Shown here: one piece after another, positions 1 through 7,767 of the stretch | Layout of the letters: every line of letters begins with the position of its first letter | Position numbering within the stretch: position 1 is the stretch's first letter | Assembly (NCBI RefSeq): GCF_013302895.1 | Contig: NZ_VJOK01000001.1 | Span: 3,862,395-3,894,488 of the forward strand | Direction of reading: 5' to 3' | DNA: 32,094 bases | DNA from: Streptomyces albus subsp. chlorinus | GTDB lineage: Bacteria > Actinomycetota > Actinomycetes > Streptomycetales > Streptomycetaceae | Notes under the pieces: model-generated | Told to the model about the DNA's origin: nothing | Database searches by the model: none | The model's input: the letters and a program-made list of their open reading frames with translations, nothing else | Made by a program: the position numbers and the translations under genes

Positions 1-1371
1 GCGGGCGGGCTCCGTGCGCTCGTAGGCGTGACCGGTGCGCAGGAGGGTGGCCTCGCCGAAGGGCCGGCCGAGCAGCTGCATGCCGATCGGCATCCCCGCC
101 CGGTCGTGGCCGACCGGCACACTGAGCGAGGGGATCCCGGTGATGTTGGCCGGGGCGGACAGGCGTACGTAGGCGTCGGAGACGGCCTCCACCGTGCCGT
201 CGGACCAGGTGAGCGTCTCCTGCTCGGCCGGCACCGCGGTGGCCGGCACCGTCGGCGCCGCGACGACGTCGACGTGCTCCAGCAGCCGTTCCCACTCCCG
301 CCGCATCAGGGTCCGGGCGCGCTGGGCGCGCAGATAGTCCCCGGCGGGCATCAGCTCACCGGCTTCCAGGAGGATGCGCACGTCGGCCTGGTACAGGTCG
401 GGGACCGCGCGCAGGGATCGCTCGTGGTACGCGGTCGCCTCGGGCACCATCAGCCCCCACTGCGTCGCCTGCACGTAGCGCGTCATCGGGATCTCGACCT
501 CGACGAGCCGCGCGCCGAGCTCCTCCAGCCGGCCGATGGCGCGCCGGACGGCGGCTTCCACGTCCGGGTCGACGTGGTCGAAGTAGTAGTTGCGCGGAAC
601 GCCGACGCGCAGCCCCCTCAGGTCGGTGACGGCGCCCGGCCGGTGGTCCGCCGCGGGGGCGGCGAGCGAGGCGGGGTCGCGCGGGTCGTGCCCGGCCAGC
701 TCGGACAGCACCAGGGCCGTGTCCTCGACGGTGCGGGCGAGGGTGCCCACATGGTCCAGCGACCAGGACAGCGACGTCACACCGTGGCGGGGGACGAGGC
801 CGTACGTCGGCTTGAGGCCGACGACCCCGTTGAGCGCGGCGGGCACGCGGACCGACCCGCCGGTGTCGGTGCCCAGGGCGAAGGTCGCGGTCCCCGCCGC
901 CACGGCGACGGCCGACCCGCCGCTCGATCCCCCGGCGACCCGGTCGGGATGCCAGGCGTTGCGCGTCTGCGGCGTGGTCAGGCCGTAGGCGAACTCGTGG
1001 GTGTGGGTCTTGCCGACCAGGACCGCGCCGCCCGCCTCCAGGCGCGCGGCGACCGTGCTGTCCGCCGTCGCGCGGTGGCCGGCTCGCACCCGGGAACTCG
1101 CGGTGGTCGCCACCCCGGCGACGTCGATCAGGTCCTTCAGCCCCATGGGGATCCCGTGCAGCGGGCCCCGGAAGCGCCCGGCCGCGGCTTCGCGCTCGGC
1201 CTCCAGGGCGGACTTCCGTGCCCGGTCCGCCGTGACGGTGACGTAGGCCCCCAGGTGGGGTTCGAGCCGCTCGACGCGGTCGAGGACCGAGTCCACCAGT
1301 TCGACGGGGGACGCCTGCCGTTCCCGGATCGCGTCGGCGGCGGCGGTGAGGCTCAGATCAGACAGCTGCAT
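1..1371 (-). CDS. Amidase-signature family amidase (3' end outside window)
   Basis: Reading the minus strand from ATG at 1371 gives 457 codons that run off the left edge, so only the C-terminus is missing. The protein carries the amidase signature: Lys79 in GLKDLID, cis-Ser149 in GGSSGGS and nucleophile Ser173 in DTGGSVRVPA, with the 24-residue Ser-Ser spacing usual for the Ser-cisSer-Lys triad. The family hydrolyses amide bonds in the cytoplasm; the substrate cannot be told. The start is preceded by GAGGAG. It overlaps the 3' end of the upstream small gene by 14 bases, so the two are probably translationally coupled and form a complex. An AtzE-like amidase is the best comparison because of that partner. 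A GatA function is unlikely: the partner is not recognisably GatC and no gatB is adjacent. Confidence 0.9.
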   Translation of the reverse strand, partial: MQLSDLSLTAAADAIRERQASPVELVDSVLDRVERLEPHLGAYVTVTADRARKSALEAEREAAAGRFRGPLHGIPMGLKDLIDVAGVATTASSRVRAGHRATADSTVAARLEAGGAVLVGKTHTHEFAYGLTTPQTRNAWHPDRVAGGSSGGSAVAVAAGTATFALGTDTGGSVRVPAALNGVVGLKPTYGLVPRHGVTSLSWSLDHVGTLARTVEDTALVLSELAGHDPRDPASLAAPAADHRPGAVTDLRGLRVGVPRNYYFDHVDPDVEAAVRRAIGRLEELGARLVEVEIPMTRYVQATQWGLMVPEATAYHERSLRAVPDLYQADVRILLEAGELMPAGDYLRAQRARTLMRREWERLLEHVDVVAAPTVPATAVPAEQETLTWSDGTVEAVSDAYVRLSAPANITGIPSLSVPVGHDRAGMPIGMQLLGRPFGEATLLRTGHAYERTEPAR

Positions 1372-1591
1372 CGTGCTTCTCCTCTTCCGCGCGGACGGCG
1401 GCGTCGGGCCCCATCCGGTAGGCGGGGGCGGGCGGGGTGTCACCGAAGTCCAGCTCCCGCAGGACCGAGACGACGGAGTGGATGTACTGGGCGGTCGCCG
1501 CGACCGGAGGGTGGCGGTCGTCTTCCAGCGGCAGTCCCGCGCGGGCGGCCCAGCGGGCCGCCTCCTGCGGTGTGAGTTCCTCGGCGGACAT
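1358..1591 (-). CDS. AtzG-like (DUF4089-type) small amidase partner
   Basis: This encodes 77 residues. An N-terminal helical part resembles the AtzG/DUF4089 pattern: a hydrophobic helix, GLPLEDDRHPPV, a long helix, then LDFGDTPPAPAYR, where the Pro-Ala-Pro end is typical. In the cyanuric acid pathway AtzG is a small GatC-like subunit that stabilises the amidase AtzE. Here the gene lies immediately upstream of an amidase and overlaps it by 14 bases, which supports the same role. It starts at ATG 1591 behind GGAGAG. The identification is from pattern memory and gene context and is fairly secure; the substrate of the pair is not known. Confidence 0.75.
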   Translation of the reverse strand: MSAEELTPQEAARWAARAGLPLEDDRHPPVAATAQYIHSVVSVLRELDFGDTPPAPAYRMGPDAAVRAEEEKHDAAV

Positions 1592-1730
1592 GGCGGTCCT
1601 CTCCCTGTGCGGCCGTGGCCGGAGCGGCGGGGCGGCTCCGGACGTAAAAGCTAATGGTTTGCGTTAGTGGACTGTAGGGCCTACGGTGGCTTAAAGCAAA
1701 TCAATTGCGTTTACTCCCCGAAGAGGTCCC
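1592..1730. promoter_or_regulatory. Divergent promoter/operator region between amidase pair and MFS gene
   Basis: This 139-base divergent spacer is notably AT-rich in its right half. It contains an inverted repeat CCGGAGC...GCTCCGG (1619-1641), a dyad CTAA-N9-TTAG (1651-1667), and a dyad GCAA-N5-TTGC (1696-1708). TTTGCGTTAG (1658) and TTGCGTTTAC (1705) are near-direct repeats. Such paired dyads are typical of a shared operator, but no regulator gene is next to it within the window, so the binding protein is unknown. Confidence 0.45.
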
Positions 1731-3389
1731 ATGCCCAGCGCCCCACCCGAACCCCCCGCACCACACACGGCCACAGCACCCCCGGAGACCACGTCGCCTG
1801 CTGAGGTCACCTCGCCTGCTGAGGCCACGTCGCCTGCTGAGACCGTGGCGACAATGGGTGCTTGCCCGGTTGCTGAGGCCGCAGCTCCTCATGAGTCCGC
1901 GTCGCCACAGGCCCTCGCGGGCTGCCGGCCCGCGGTGGCCGGTGCCCGGGGCGCGGACAGGGGGGCGGGCAGGGGGGCGGCTCGCGCGGTGGAGGGCGCG
2001 GGGACTCGCATCGCGGAGCGCGCGGCGACCCGTACTGCGGAGCGCGCGGCGACCCGCGCCTCGGAGCGCGCGACGCCCCTTACTGTGGACCGTGCGACGA
2101 CCCGTACCGCGGACCGCGCGGCGACCCGTACCCTGCCCCGCAGGTCGAATCGTGCGGGGTGGTCCCGTACGGCGAACCGTGCGGGGCGGTCCCGTACGGC
2201 TCCCTTCGTCCTCGACGCGTCGGTCCTGGCGGCCCTGCTGGCGGCGTCCAGCGCGCCGACGCCGCTGTACCCCCTCTACCAGGACGAGTGGGGCCTCTCG
2301 CCGCTCGCTGTCACGGTGGTCTTCAGCGCCTACGCCCTTGCGCTGCTGTCGGCCCTGCTCACCGCCTCGGCGCTCTCCGACCACCTGGGACGGCGCCCTG
2401 TGCTGGTGGGCGCGCTGCTCGCGGAGGCCGCCTCCATGGCCGTCCTGGCCTCGGCGGACGGTGCGGGGCTTCTGGTGGCCGGCCGGATCCTGCAAGGGGC
2501 GGCCACCGGCGTGGCCACCAGCGCCGCGGGTGCGGCCCTCCTCGATCTGGCGGACCCCCGGCGTCCGGGCCGGTCGGCGCTGACCAACAGCATCGCCCCG
2601 GTCGCCGGCATGGCCGCGGGCGTCCTGGTCGCCACCCTCCTCGTGCGCGTCGCGCCGGCTCCGACCGTCACCGTCTACGTGCTGCTGGCCGCCCTGTTCG
2701 TCGTCCAGGCGATCGCGGTCACGTTCACCGCGGAGACGGCGCGCCGACGCCCCGGCGCGCTGCGGTCGCTGCGTCCGCGCCTCGGTGTCCCGGCGCCGAC
2801 GCGCCGCGCCCTGCTGGCCGTCGGCACCGGGGTCGTCGCCATCTGGGCACTGGGCGGGTTCTTCTCCTCCCTCGGACCGGCCCTCGTCGGTCTGGTGGCC
2901 CCTGACGCGCCGCGGGCGGCCCGCGGCATGGTCTTCTTCACCCTTGGCGCCGCCGCCGCACTCACCGTGTGGACGCTGCGGCGCGTGGCGCCCTCCGCCG
3001 CGGTGAGGGGCGGGTGCCTGGCCGTGCTGCCCGCGGCGGGCCTGACGCTGAGCGGACCGCACGGCGCCGGACTGCCCGCCGTGTACGGCGGCGCCGCCCT
3101 GGCCGGCATCGCCTTCGGCGCCGTCTCACAGGGAGCGCTCCGCATGGTTCTCGCGTCGCTCGACGAGCAGGACCGCGCCAGGACGCTGGCCGCCTACTAC
3201 GTCCTCAGCTACCTCTCGATGAGCCTGCCCGCGATCGCCGCGGGCGCCGCCACCCAGGTGTACGGGCTCGCCACCGCTTCCCACGCCTACGCCGTCGTCA
3301 CCGCCCTCCTCGCCGTGGCGGCCCTGGTGGCACTCACCGCGCCACGCGGCGGGACAGCCACCGGTCCCGCTCCCCACCCTCACCACTGA
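1731..3389 (+). CDS. MFS transporter with a repeat-rich N-terminal extension
   Basis: From about residue 158 this is a 12-helix major facilitator. It has the helix 1 pattern ASVLAALLAASSAPTPLYPLY, the loop 2-3 motif SDHLGRRPVLV (variant of the MFS A motif), and alternating hydrophobic segments to the end. The first 157 residues are unusual: three 6-residue TSPAEx repeats (residues 21-38), five 8-residue repeats of the type AERAATRT (95-134) and two 9-residue repeats NRAGxSRTA (140-157). MFS proteins of this type normally begin shortly before helix 1, so the extension may be a recent repeat expansion, or the true start may lie further in; no better ribosome site is obvious. It is divergent from the amidase pair and upstream of a metallo-hydrolase, suggesting export or uptake of a compound handled by those enzymes. 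Confidence 0.8.
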   Translation: MPSAPPEPPAPHTATAPPETTSPAEVTSPAEATSPAETVATMGACPVAEAAAPHESASPQALAGCRPAVAGARGADRGAGRGAARAVEGAGTRIAERAATRTAERAATRASERATPLTVDRATTRTADRAATRTLPRRSNRAGWSRTANRAGRSRTAPFVLDASVLAALLAASSAPTPLYPLYQDEWGLSPLAVTVVFSAYALALLSALLTASALSDHLGRRPVLVGALLAEAASMAVLASADGAGLLVAGRILQGAATGVATSAAGAALLDLADPRRPGRSALTNSIAPVAGMAAGVLVATLLVRVAPAPTVTVYVLLAALFVVQAIAVTFTAETARRRPGALRSLRPRLGVPAPTRRALLAVGTGVVAIWALGGFFSSLGPALVGLVAPDAPRAARGMVFFTLGAAAALTVWTLRRVAPSAAVRGGCLAVLPAAGLTLSGPHGAGLPAVYGGAALAGIAFGAVSQGALRMVLASLDEQDRARTLAAYYVLSYLSMSLPAIAAGAATQVYGLATASHAYAVVTALLAVAALVALTAPRGGTATGPAPHPHH

Positions 3390-3457
3390 CGACCCTGCCA
3401 ACCACCCCCTCCCCCATCCCCCCGACCCCACAGAAGAGAGCACAGGAAAGGGCAACC

Positions 3458-4450
3458 ATGCCGACCACCCCGGACCCCACCACTTCCGTAACCCCCTCCA
3501 CCCCCTCCACCACGTCAACGACCTCGGCAGCGCCCTCCGCTGGCACGGCCCCCCTCACAGCCGCTGTCCCCTCCTGGACGGTGGGGGAGGTCACCGTCCA
3601 CCGCGTCGACGAGGTCGCGCTGCCGCCCGCGACCGGCCCGTGGCTGCTGCCGGACGCCACCCCCGAGGTGGTGACCGGCCAGAACTGGCTGCACCCCCAC
3701 TTCGCCGACCGCGAGGGCGTCCTGCGTATCGACAGCCACAGCTTCGCGTTCGTCGCGGGCGGACTGCGGGTGCTCGTGGACACCGGCATCGGCAACGGCA
3801 AGGAGCGGGCCAACCCGGCCTGGCACGACCTGCGGACCGACTACCTGGAACGTCTCACCGCCGCCGGCTTCCCCCCGGACTCCGTCGACCTGGTGGTCCT
3901 CACCCACCTGCACGCCGACCACGTCGGCTGGAACACGCGGGCCGTCGACGGGGAATGGGTCCCCACCTTCCCCCACGCCCGTTACCTCACCTCCCGTACC
4001 GAGCGCGAGTTCTGGGCGACGTACGACATGGACGAGGCGCGCGCCCAGATGTTCCGCGACTCGGTGATCCCGGTGGAGGAGGCGGGACTGCTCGACCTCG
4101 TGGACGTACCCGCCGAGGGCGCCGAGATCGCCCCGGGCGTGCGTCTGCTGCCCACACCGGGCCACACCCCCGGCCACGTCGCCGTCCAACTGACCAGCGG
4201 GGGCGGCGGCACGCGAACGGCACTCATCACCGGCGACTGCGTCCACCACCCGGTCCAGCTCGCCCACCCCGCCATCGGCGCCTGCGTCGACATCGACCCG
4301 CGGCAGGCCGAGACCTCACGCCGCGCCCTGCTCGCCTCCCTCGCCGACACGGAAACCCTCGTCCTCGGCACCCACTTCGCACCCCCCACCGCCGGCCGCG
4401 TGATCACCCACGGGGACGCGTACCGGCTGCTGCCCGTCCCGGCGGCCTGA
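3458..4450 (+). CDS. MBL-fold metallo-hydrolase
   Basis: This encodes 330 residues from ATG 3458, preceded by AGGAAAGGG. A low-complexity Thr/Ser/Pro segment (residues 1-35) leads into a metallo-beta-lactamase fold. The metal-binding HLHADH is at 150-155, followed by His in PTPGHTPGHV, Asp in LITGDC and a last His in LGTHFAPP, so both zinc sites look complete. The overall plan resembles the branch that includes N-acyl-homoserine lactonases and related lactonases and esterases. It follows the transporter gene by 68 bases and is probably co-transcribed with it. A lactone or ester substrate linked to the amidase and transporter is inference only. The N-terminal Thr-rich stretch is not a signal peptide. 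Confidence 0.88.
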   Translation: MPTTPDPTTSVTPSTPSTTSTTSAAPSAGTAPLTAAVPSWTVGEVTVHRVDEVALPPATGPWLLPDATPEVVTGQNWLHPHFADREGVLRIDSHSFAFVAGGLRVLVDTGIGNGKERANPAWHDLRTDYLERLTAAGFPPDSVDLVVLTHLHADHVGWNTRAVDGEWVPTFPHARYLTSRTEREFWATYDMDEARAQMFRDSVIPVEEAGLLDLVDVPAEGAEIAPGVRLLPTPGHTPGHVAVQLTSGGGGTRTALITGDCVHHPVQLAHPAIGACVDIDPRQAETSRRALLASLADTETLVLGTHFAPPTAGRVITHGDAYRLLPVPAA

Positions 4451-4457
4451 ACGAACG

Positions 4458-4491
4458 GGCCGGGCGCCGCACCCGCGCGCGACGCCCGGCC
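4458..4491 (+). terminator. Stem-loop after MBL hydrolase
   Basis: A 9-bp GC-only stem (GGCCGGGCG / CGCCCGGCC) starts 7 bases after the stop codon and has a 16-base loop. No U-run follows, as is common for Streptomyces terminators. Confidence 0.5.
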
Positions 4492-5103
4492 GCCCATCGA
4501 CTACCGGCCACCAGCCACCGACCACCCACGGCCCGACCCCGCACCGCCCCCGGCCCACCGGGCGCCGCACAGCCCTCAACCCATCAGCTCGCTACAGGGG
4601 GGTGCGGACCGGCCTGTCACACACCTCGCGTACGGACATCCACCTCCACGTCCTCACCATCGCCGAAGCCCGCGCGCCCGCGCGCCCGCGCACCTGCGCA
4701 CCTGCGCACCCGCGTCCCCGGTCGCCGACAACGACATCGACCCGGTCGCCGTGGCCGATTCCCTACGTCTCGCCCGCCGCCGCGGTGAAAGGCCGGGGGG
4801 AGGAGGAAGAAGGGGACTGCCCCTGTACGAGGTGAGCAGCGGCATCCACGAGGACGGAGCCCACCTGCTGGGGCCGTCTCCACCGAGAAACCTCCGAGGG
4901 GACTGGAGGCCGGCCCCGCCCAGCCCCTCACCACCGCGCGGACCGCCGACCGCTCCCTGCTCGCCGGGGACGGGGACGGGGGAGTGTCGGGGCTGCCGCA
5001 GCCCATTACTGGTTACGGAAACGTCACTTCTCCCTCACATCTCCCACATTTCATTCCGGCGAGCACTACGGTCACTCCACCCAAAACTCTCCGGGGTGAC
5101 GAG
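4492..5103. other. Intergenic stretch without a convincing gene
   Basis: About 610 bases are very C-rich. At 4670-4715 there is a short degenerate tandem array of GCGCCC / GCGCACCT units. Open frames exist on both strands but consist of Pro/Arg/Ala low complexity and show no family resemblance. The last part (4990-5100) becomes more AT-rich and probably holds the promoter of the next gene. Confidence 0.5.
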
Positions 5104-5595
5104 ATGACCAATCCGCACACTGCTCCCATACCACCGGTGCCAAGCCCGCCCGCCAGTCGTCCGCTCCGCAGACGCATACTCGTGTGGGTCGGTGGATCGG
5201 CGCTGTTCATCGCGGGACTGGCCATCGGCTCCACCGGGGATGGTGGGCAACAGGCCGCCGAGTACAAGGCCGAACCCGCTCAGACAGTCACCGCGACCAC
5301 CACGGCCACAACCAAGCCCAAGCCGGCCGTCACCAAGACCGTCGAAGCAAAGAAGAAGCCCGGCTTCACGGTCACCGCGACCAAGACCGTCACCGCCCCC
5401 GCCGTCGACGCAGGCAGCGGCAACAGTGACCGGAACAGCGTCGGCGACTGCACGATCGTCTCGAACTCGGGGAACTGCTACTCAGCAGGCCAGTTCTGCC
5501 GCAACAGCGACCATGGAGCCACGACCTCCACCGAAAGCGGCAGAAAAATCAAGTGCGCCTTCAGCTCGAACGCCTGGCGCTGGACCTACACCTGA
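5104..5595 (+). CDS. Small membrane-anchored protein with Cys-containing C-terminal domain
   Basis: This encodes 163 residues from ATG 5104, behind GGGGTGACGAG. A short Pro-rich cytoplasmic N-terminus and RRR lead into one transmembrane helix (ILVWVGGSALFIAGLAIGS, about residues 22-40). A Thr/Lys/Ala spacer with TVTAT repeats follows, then a compact C-terminal domain with four Cys (CTIVSNSGNCYSAGQFC ... KIKC) ending in WRWTYT. The four Cys probably form two disulfides outside the cell. This architecture is common in streptomycetes for small surface proteins of unknown function. It sits just outside the tRNA island; the relic of the island begins about 30 bases after its stop. Confidence 0.7.
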   Translation: MTNPHTAPIPPVPSPPASRPLRRRILVWVGGSALFIAGLAIGSTGDGGQQAAEYKAEPAQTVTATTTATTKPKPAVTKTVEAKKKPGFTVTATKTVTAPAVDAGSGNSDRNSVGDCTIVSNSGNCYSAGQFCRNSDHGATTSTESGRKIKCAFSSNAWRWTYT

Positions 5596-5625
5596 CGAGC
5601 TGGGGCACCGGAGCCATCGGACGCA

Positions 5626-5772
5626 GCCGCCTCCAGTATCGGTGAGGGCCAGGACGCCAACGCCGGGCAGCCGGCACACACAGACGTGCAAGCTCCCGCT
5701 GGGGGCCGTCACTCACCGACCGCAGGAGCACATGGGAGCCCAGCCCCCTCACGATCAGCACGGATGCCCTCC
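5626..5772 (-). pseudogene. Relic of a HATPase regulator gene
   Basis: The DNA aligns, with several small gaps, to 10019-10163 inside the intact HATPase gene of the island. Shared blocks include GCCAGGAC, GAAGCTCCCG/CAAGCTCCCG, GCAGGAGC and CTCACGATCAG. On the minus strand broken pieces of the family pattern remain in different frames: LIVRGLGSHVLLRSVSD (compare LIVSELGSNALLHSAS) and VLALTDTGGG (compare VLAVTDTGGS). Frameshifts and loss of both ends mean it is not functional. Its position before a GntR tail and the same terminator mirrors the intact cassette. Confidence 0.65.
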
Positions 5773-5811
5773 CCGACCGAGACAGACAAAAGCGCTCCGC
5801 TTCTCTTTCAA

Positions 5812-5866
5812 GGTCGCCGTCGCCTACGTCCTTGCCTACCAACTCCCCACCGGGCAAGGGCAAACG
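5812..5866 (+). pseudogene. Relic: 3' tail of a GntR regulator gene
   Basis: The translation VAYVLAYQLPTGQGQ matches the last residues (ADAYVLAYQLPAR) of the intact GntR regulator that ends at 11630. Everything upstream of this tail is missing, and the divergent Nudix gene is absent too. A deletion therefore joined the HATPase relic almost directly to the GntR tail. Confidence 0.7.
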
Positions 5867-5981
5867 CGGCCCCACGGGTGGTCGTCGGGCATGCCAGGTG
5901 CGCCAGAAAGGAAAAGGAAAGACTGAACGTGACAAGGCTTTCCAGTGGTCCGGCTGAAGGCTGAAGGTCTTGCCAGGCCAC

Positions 5982-6008
5982 AAAAAACCCTCGGGCTGTG
6001 GCCCGAGG
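5982..6008 (-). terminator. tRNA-type terminator, duplicated copy
   Basis: An 8-bp stem CCTCGGGC / GCCCGAGG with loop TGTG is followed on the minus strand by a run of six T. It is the same as the terminator next to the intact tRNA at 11756-11782. Confidence 0.75.
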
Positions 6009-6015
6009 AGGAGTG

Positions 6016-6059
6016 TGGAGCGGGCGACGTGAATCGAACCCGTGCTCTGAGCTTGGGAA
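6016..6059 (-). repeat. att copy 1: truncated 3' half of tRNA-Gly(CCC)
   Basis: The 44 bases correspond to the encoded CCA, acceptor 3' strand, T-arm, variable loop and anticodon 3' strand of the intact tRNA. Two substitutions lie in and beside the T-stem. Identity stops exactly after GCTTGGGAA, i.e. in the anticodon loop. The 5' half of the tRNA is absent, so this is an attachment-site scar, not a gene. Confidence 0.88.
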
Positions 6060-6109
6060 TCACAGGGCGTTTTGCTGGCATCGATGCTTTGACCCGCGAC
6101 AACGGAGCA

Positions 6110-6130
6110 GGAGAGCCCTGGGGGCTCTCC
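6110..6130. terminator. Strong stem-loop inside left arm of module A
   Basis: A perfect 9-bp stem GGAGAGCCC / GGGCTCTCC with a 3-base loop. It lies about 110 bases downstream of the minus-strand gene ending at 6241 and could terminate it, but there is no U-run. Between it and the gene is a direct repeat TCGGGCACGGA/TCGGGCACGG (6167-6188). Confidence 0.4.
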
Positions 6131-6240
6131 TTGGCACCCGCTGATGTCCGCGGCTTACCGACCCGTCGGGCACGGATCGGGCACGGCGGCTGTCTTCGTT
6201 CCCGGGCCGCACCCCCGCTGCATGAGGGCGGGATACCGCG

Positions 6241-7599
6241 TCATTCGTCTCCGAGACGGATAGCCATAACGGAACCGTCGGCCCGGATGGACACAGAGTC
6301 CCACTCCTCCGATGCGCTGTGGTTCGGCCACTGTCCGCGCAGTGCGTGGACCTCGCGGCGGTACTCGTTGACCCGCCCGTGTCGGAGGTGCATGTAGAGG
6401 CTCTTCTTGAGACCGGAGAACGTTTCGACGCGGGTGCCGTTGAGACGGAAGATGTGGTCGGTGCCCACAAAGTCGATCTCGTGTATGCGGTGTTCTGCGT
6501 CTCGCAGCTTTCGAGTGTTGGCTTGGGCGTCGTGCTGGAAGTGGCGGTGCCCCTGCTCCTTGGTCAGGTACTGCGCGGTGGGTTTGCCTCCCCCGGTGAA
6601 GGCCGTAAGTGTTGCTGCTTCCGTCCGGGCCAGTACGATGCTGAACCATGCGAACGATTTGGGCAGCACCTGGAAACCGGGGACGATCTCAACACCGTTC
6701 CGTTCTCCTGGCCGCACGACTTCGGCCATCTCGTTCGCGTCCTTCAGGACGAGGTCCAGATCGGCTCCGGATTCCCCTTCAGGCGGGCTAAGGACGGTCT
6801 TCCCCGGTGCTTCCAGCATGTGTACGGCGAGATTCTCCTTGGCCGGGATCTCCGTGCCGATGAGCAGGTACGGAACCGTGCCGTACGGTCCAATGTGGAC
6901 CGATTCCACGTGGGCGCTGGCAGTGGCGAGCTGCTTGTACACCTGATGAACGGCGCTGTGAGTGCCCTTCGAGGAGACAAGGATGACCTTGGACGGCTGC
7001 CCCGGTTGCCATGCCTCGACAAAGAAGTGCGGTCGCCGTTGCAGCGGCTCCGGGCGGGAGCCCTTGCCGGTGCTGCGGAGTGTCCAGCCGGCCTTCAGCG
7101 CGATGTCTGCCGGGATGACCGAAACCGAGTGATCTGGGTATCGGGTCCTCATCACGTGCTCGGCCAACAACGATGCAAAACCGGTGCCGATCTCCCCTGA
7201 CTGTGTGGCCTTGTAGAAGCGCAACAAGTCTCGCCCTTCGGCGGACAGTTGCAGGTAGCCGCCTCGGTTCCCTTCCAGGGCCTGGCTGTAGCGCAGGCTG
7301 CCCCAGTGTTCGGCGAGTCCTCGTCCCGCTCCCTGCCGGGCAGATGCGGCTCCGAGTCCGATGGCGTGGATGACCTGCCAAGGGGTGAGGGCCAGTGATC
7401 GCGGGGCTCCCCGAACGGGCTTGTAGTCGGTGCGTCGGCGTAGGGGCCCACGTCCGTCGTCTTCTCGCTTGTCGTCCTCAGCAGACGCCGCCTTGGAGAC
7501 CTGATCGGCTAGTTCGTGGGACGAGCGGATCTGTACGTAGGAAGTGGTGCTCAGTTCTTGCAGGACTTCAGCGGTGGGCTTTGGCGCGTCCTCGTTCAC
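6241..7599 (-). CDS. Orphan 452-residue protein, sole cargo of module A; possible nuclease-like fold
   Basis: The start is GTG 7599, with AGGGGG 8 bases upstream. I do not recognise the family. No signal peptide or membrane helix is seen. The middle of the protein shows a pattern that could be a restriction-endonuclease-like core: a helix TGFASLLAEHVMR, then PADIALKAGW (candidate acidic residue), a strand VILVSSKGTH (SxK where ExK is usual), a helix VYKQLATASAHVE, and strands PYLLIGTEI and LAVHMLEA. The last 100 residues are basic and end in RADGSVMAIRLGDE. This fold proposal is weak and rests on spacing of strands and helices only. The gene is the only one between two tRNA-Gly attachment scars, has no bldA (TTA) codon, and is more moderate in GC than the chromosome. 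A defence or element-maintenance role is plausible but unproven. Confidence 0.75.
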   Translation of the reverse strand: MNEDAPKPTAEVLQELSTTSYVQIRSSHELADQVSKAASAEDDKREDDGRGPLRRRTDYKPVRGAPRSLALTPWQVIHAIGLGAASARQGAGRGLAEHWGSLRYSQALEGNRGGYLQLSAEGRDLLRFYKATQSGEIGTGFASLLAEHVMRTRYPDHSVSVIPADIALKAGWTLRSTGKGSRPEPLQRRPHFFVEAWQPGQPSKVILVSSKGTHSAVHQVYKQLATASAHVESVHIGPYGTVPYLLIGTEIPAKENLAVHMLEAPGKTVLSPPEGESGADLDLVLKDANEMAEVVRPGERNGVEIVPGFQVLPKSFAWFSIVLARTEAATLTAFTGGGKPTAQYLTKEQGHRHFQHDAQANTRKLRDAEHRIHEIDFVGTDHIFRLNGTRVETFSGLKKSLYMHLRHGRVNEYRREVHALRGQWPNHSASEEWDSVSIRADGSVMAIRLGDE

Positions 7600-7726
7600 C
7601 GGTTCCCCCTTCGAGCGACGTCACGTGACATGACCCGGAGGGAAGGTAGGCGCGGTTGGCGGAGCGCAAGCAAGTGGGCAAAGGGGGCGCGAACCGAGAT
7701 TCGGCCAGTCCGAACGCTCTGGCAGC

Positions 7727-7765
7727 AAACAAACCCCCCGGGTCTACGACCTGGGGGGTTTGTTT
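7727..7765. terminator. Perfect 13-bp hairpin at right end of module A
   Basis: The arms AAACAAACCCCCC and GGGGGGTTTGTTT flank a 13-base loop. The A-run and T-run at the two ends make it a bidirectional intrinsic terminator. It occupies the place that the CCTCGGGC hairpin holds beside the other two tRNA copies, directly before att copy 2. Confidence 0.75.
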
Positions 7766-7767
7766 CT

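Larger units (their letters stand above)
5821..6059. repeat. Island end repeat, decayed left copy (239 bp)
   Basis: This stretch repeats 11594-11833 with high identity over its whole length. It contains the regulator tail, a spacer (CCCCACGGGTGGTCGTCGGG), a conserved block GGTCCGGCTGAAGGCTGAAG, the hairpin terminator and the 3' half of tRNA-Gly. The copy has point differences and small indels. It marks the right end of an older integrated element of the same type. Confidence 0.85.

Noticed and set aside
28..1575. Long plus-strand open frame of 515 codons
   Set aside because: It is the antisense shadow of the amidase; its translation is Arg/Gly/His-rich with no family pattern, while the minus strand carries a complete amidase signature.
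4670..4715. Possible CRISPR or structured repeat array
   Set aside because: The units are only 6-8 bases, contiguous and degenerate, without spacers; it is simple-sequence drift.
4602..5006. Short open frames on both strands after the MBL gene
   Set aside because: Pro/Arg low complexity, no ribosome site, and no similarity to anything recognised.
6061..6240. Possible C-terminus of an integrase next to att copy 1
   Set aside because: The frame ending at 6155 shows no Arg-His-Arg-Tyr catalytic residues and overlaps the orphan gene out of frame; there is not enough to call an integrase remnant.
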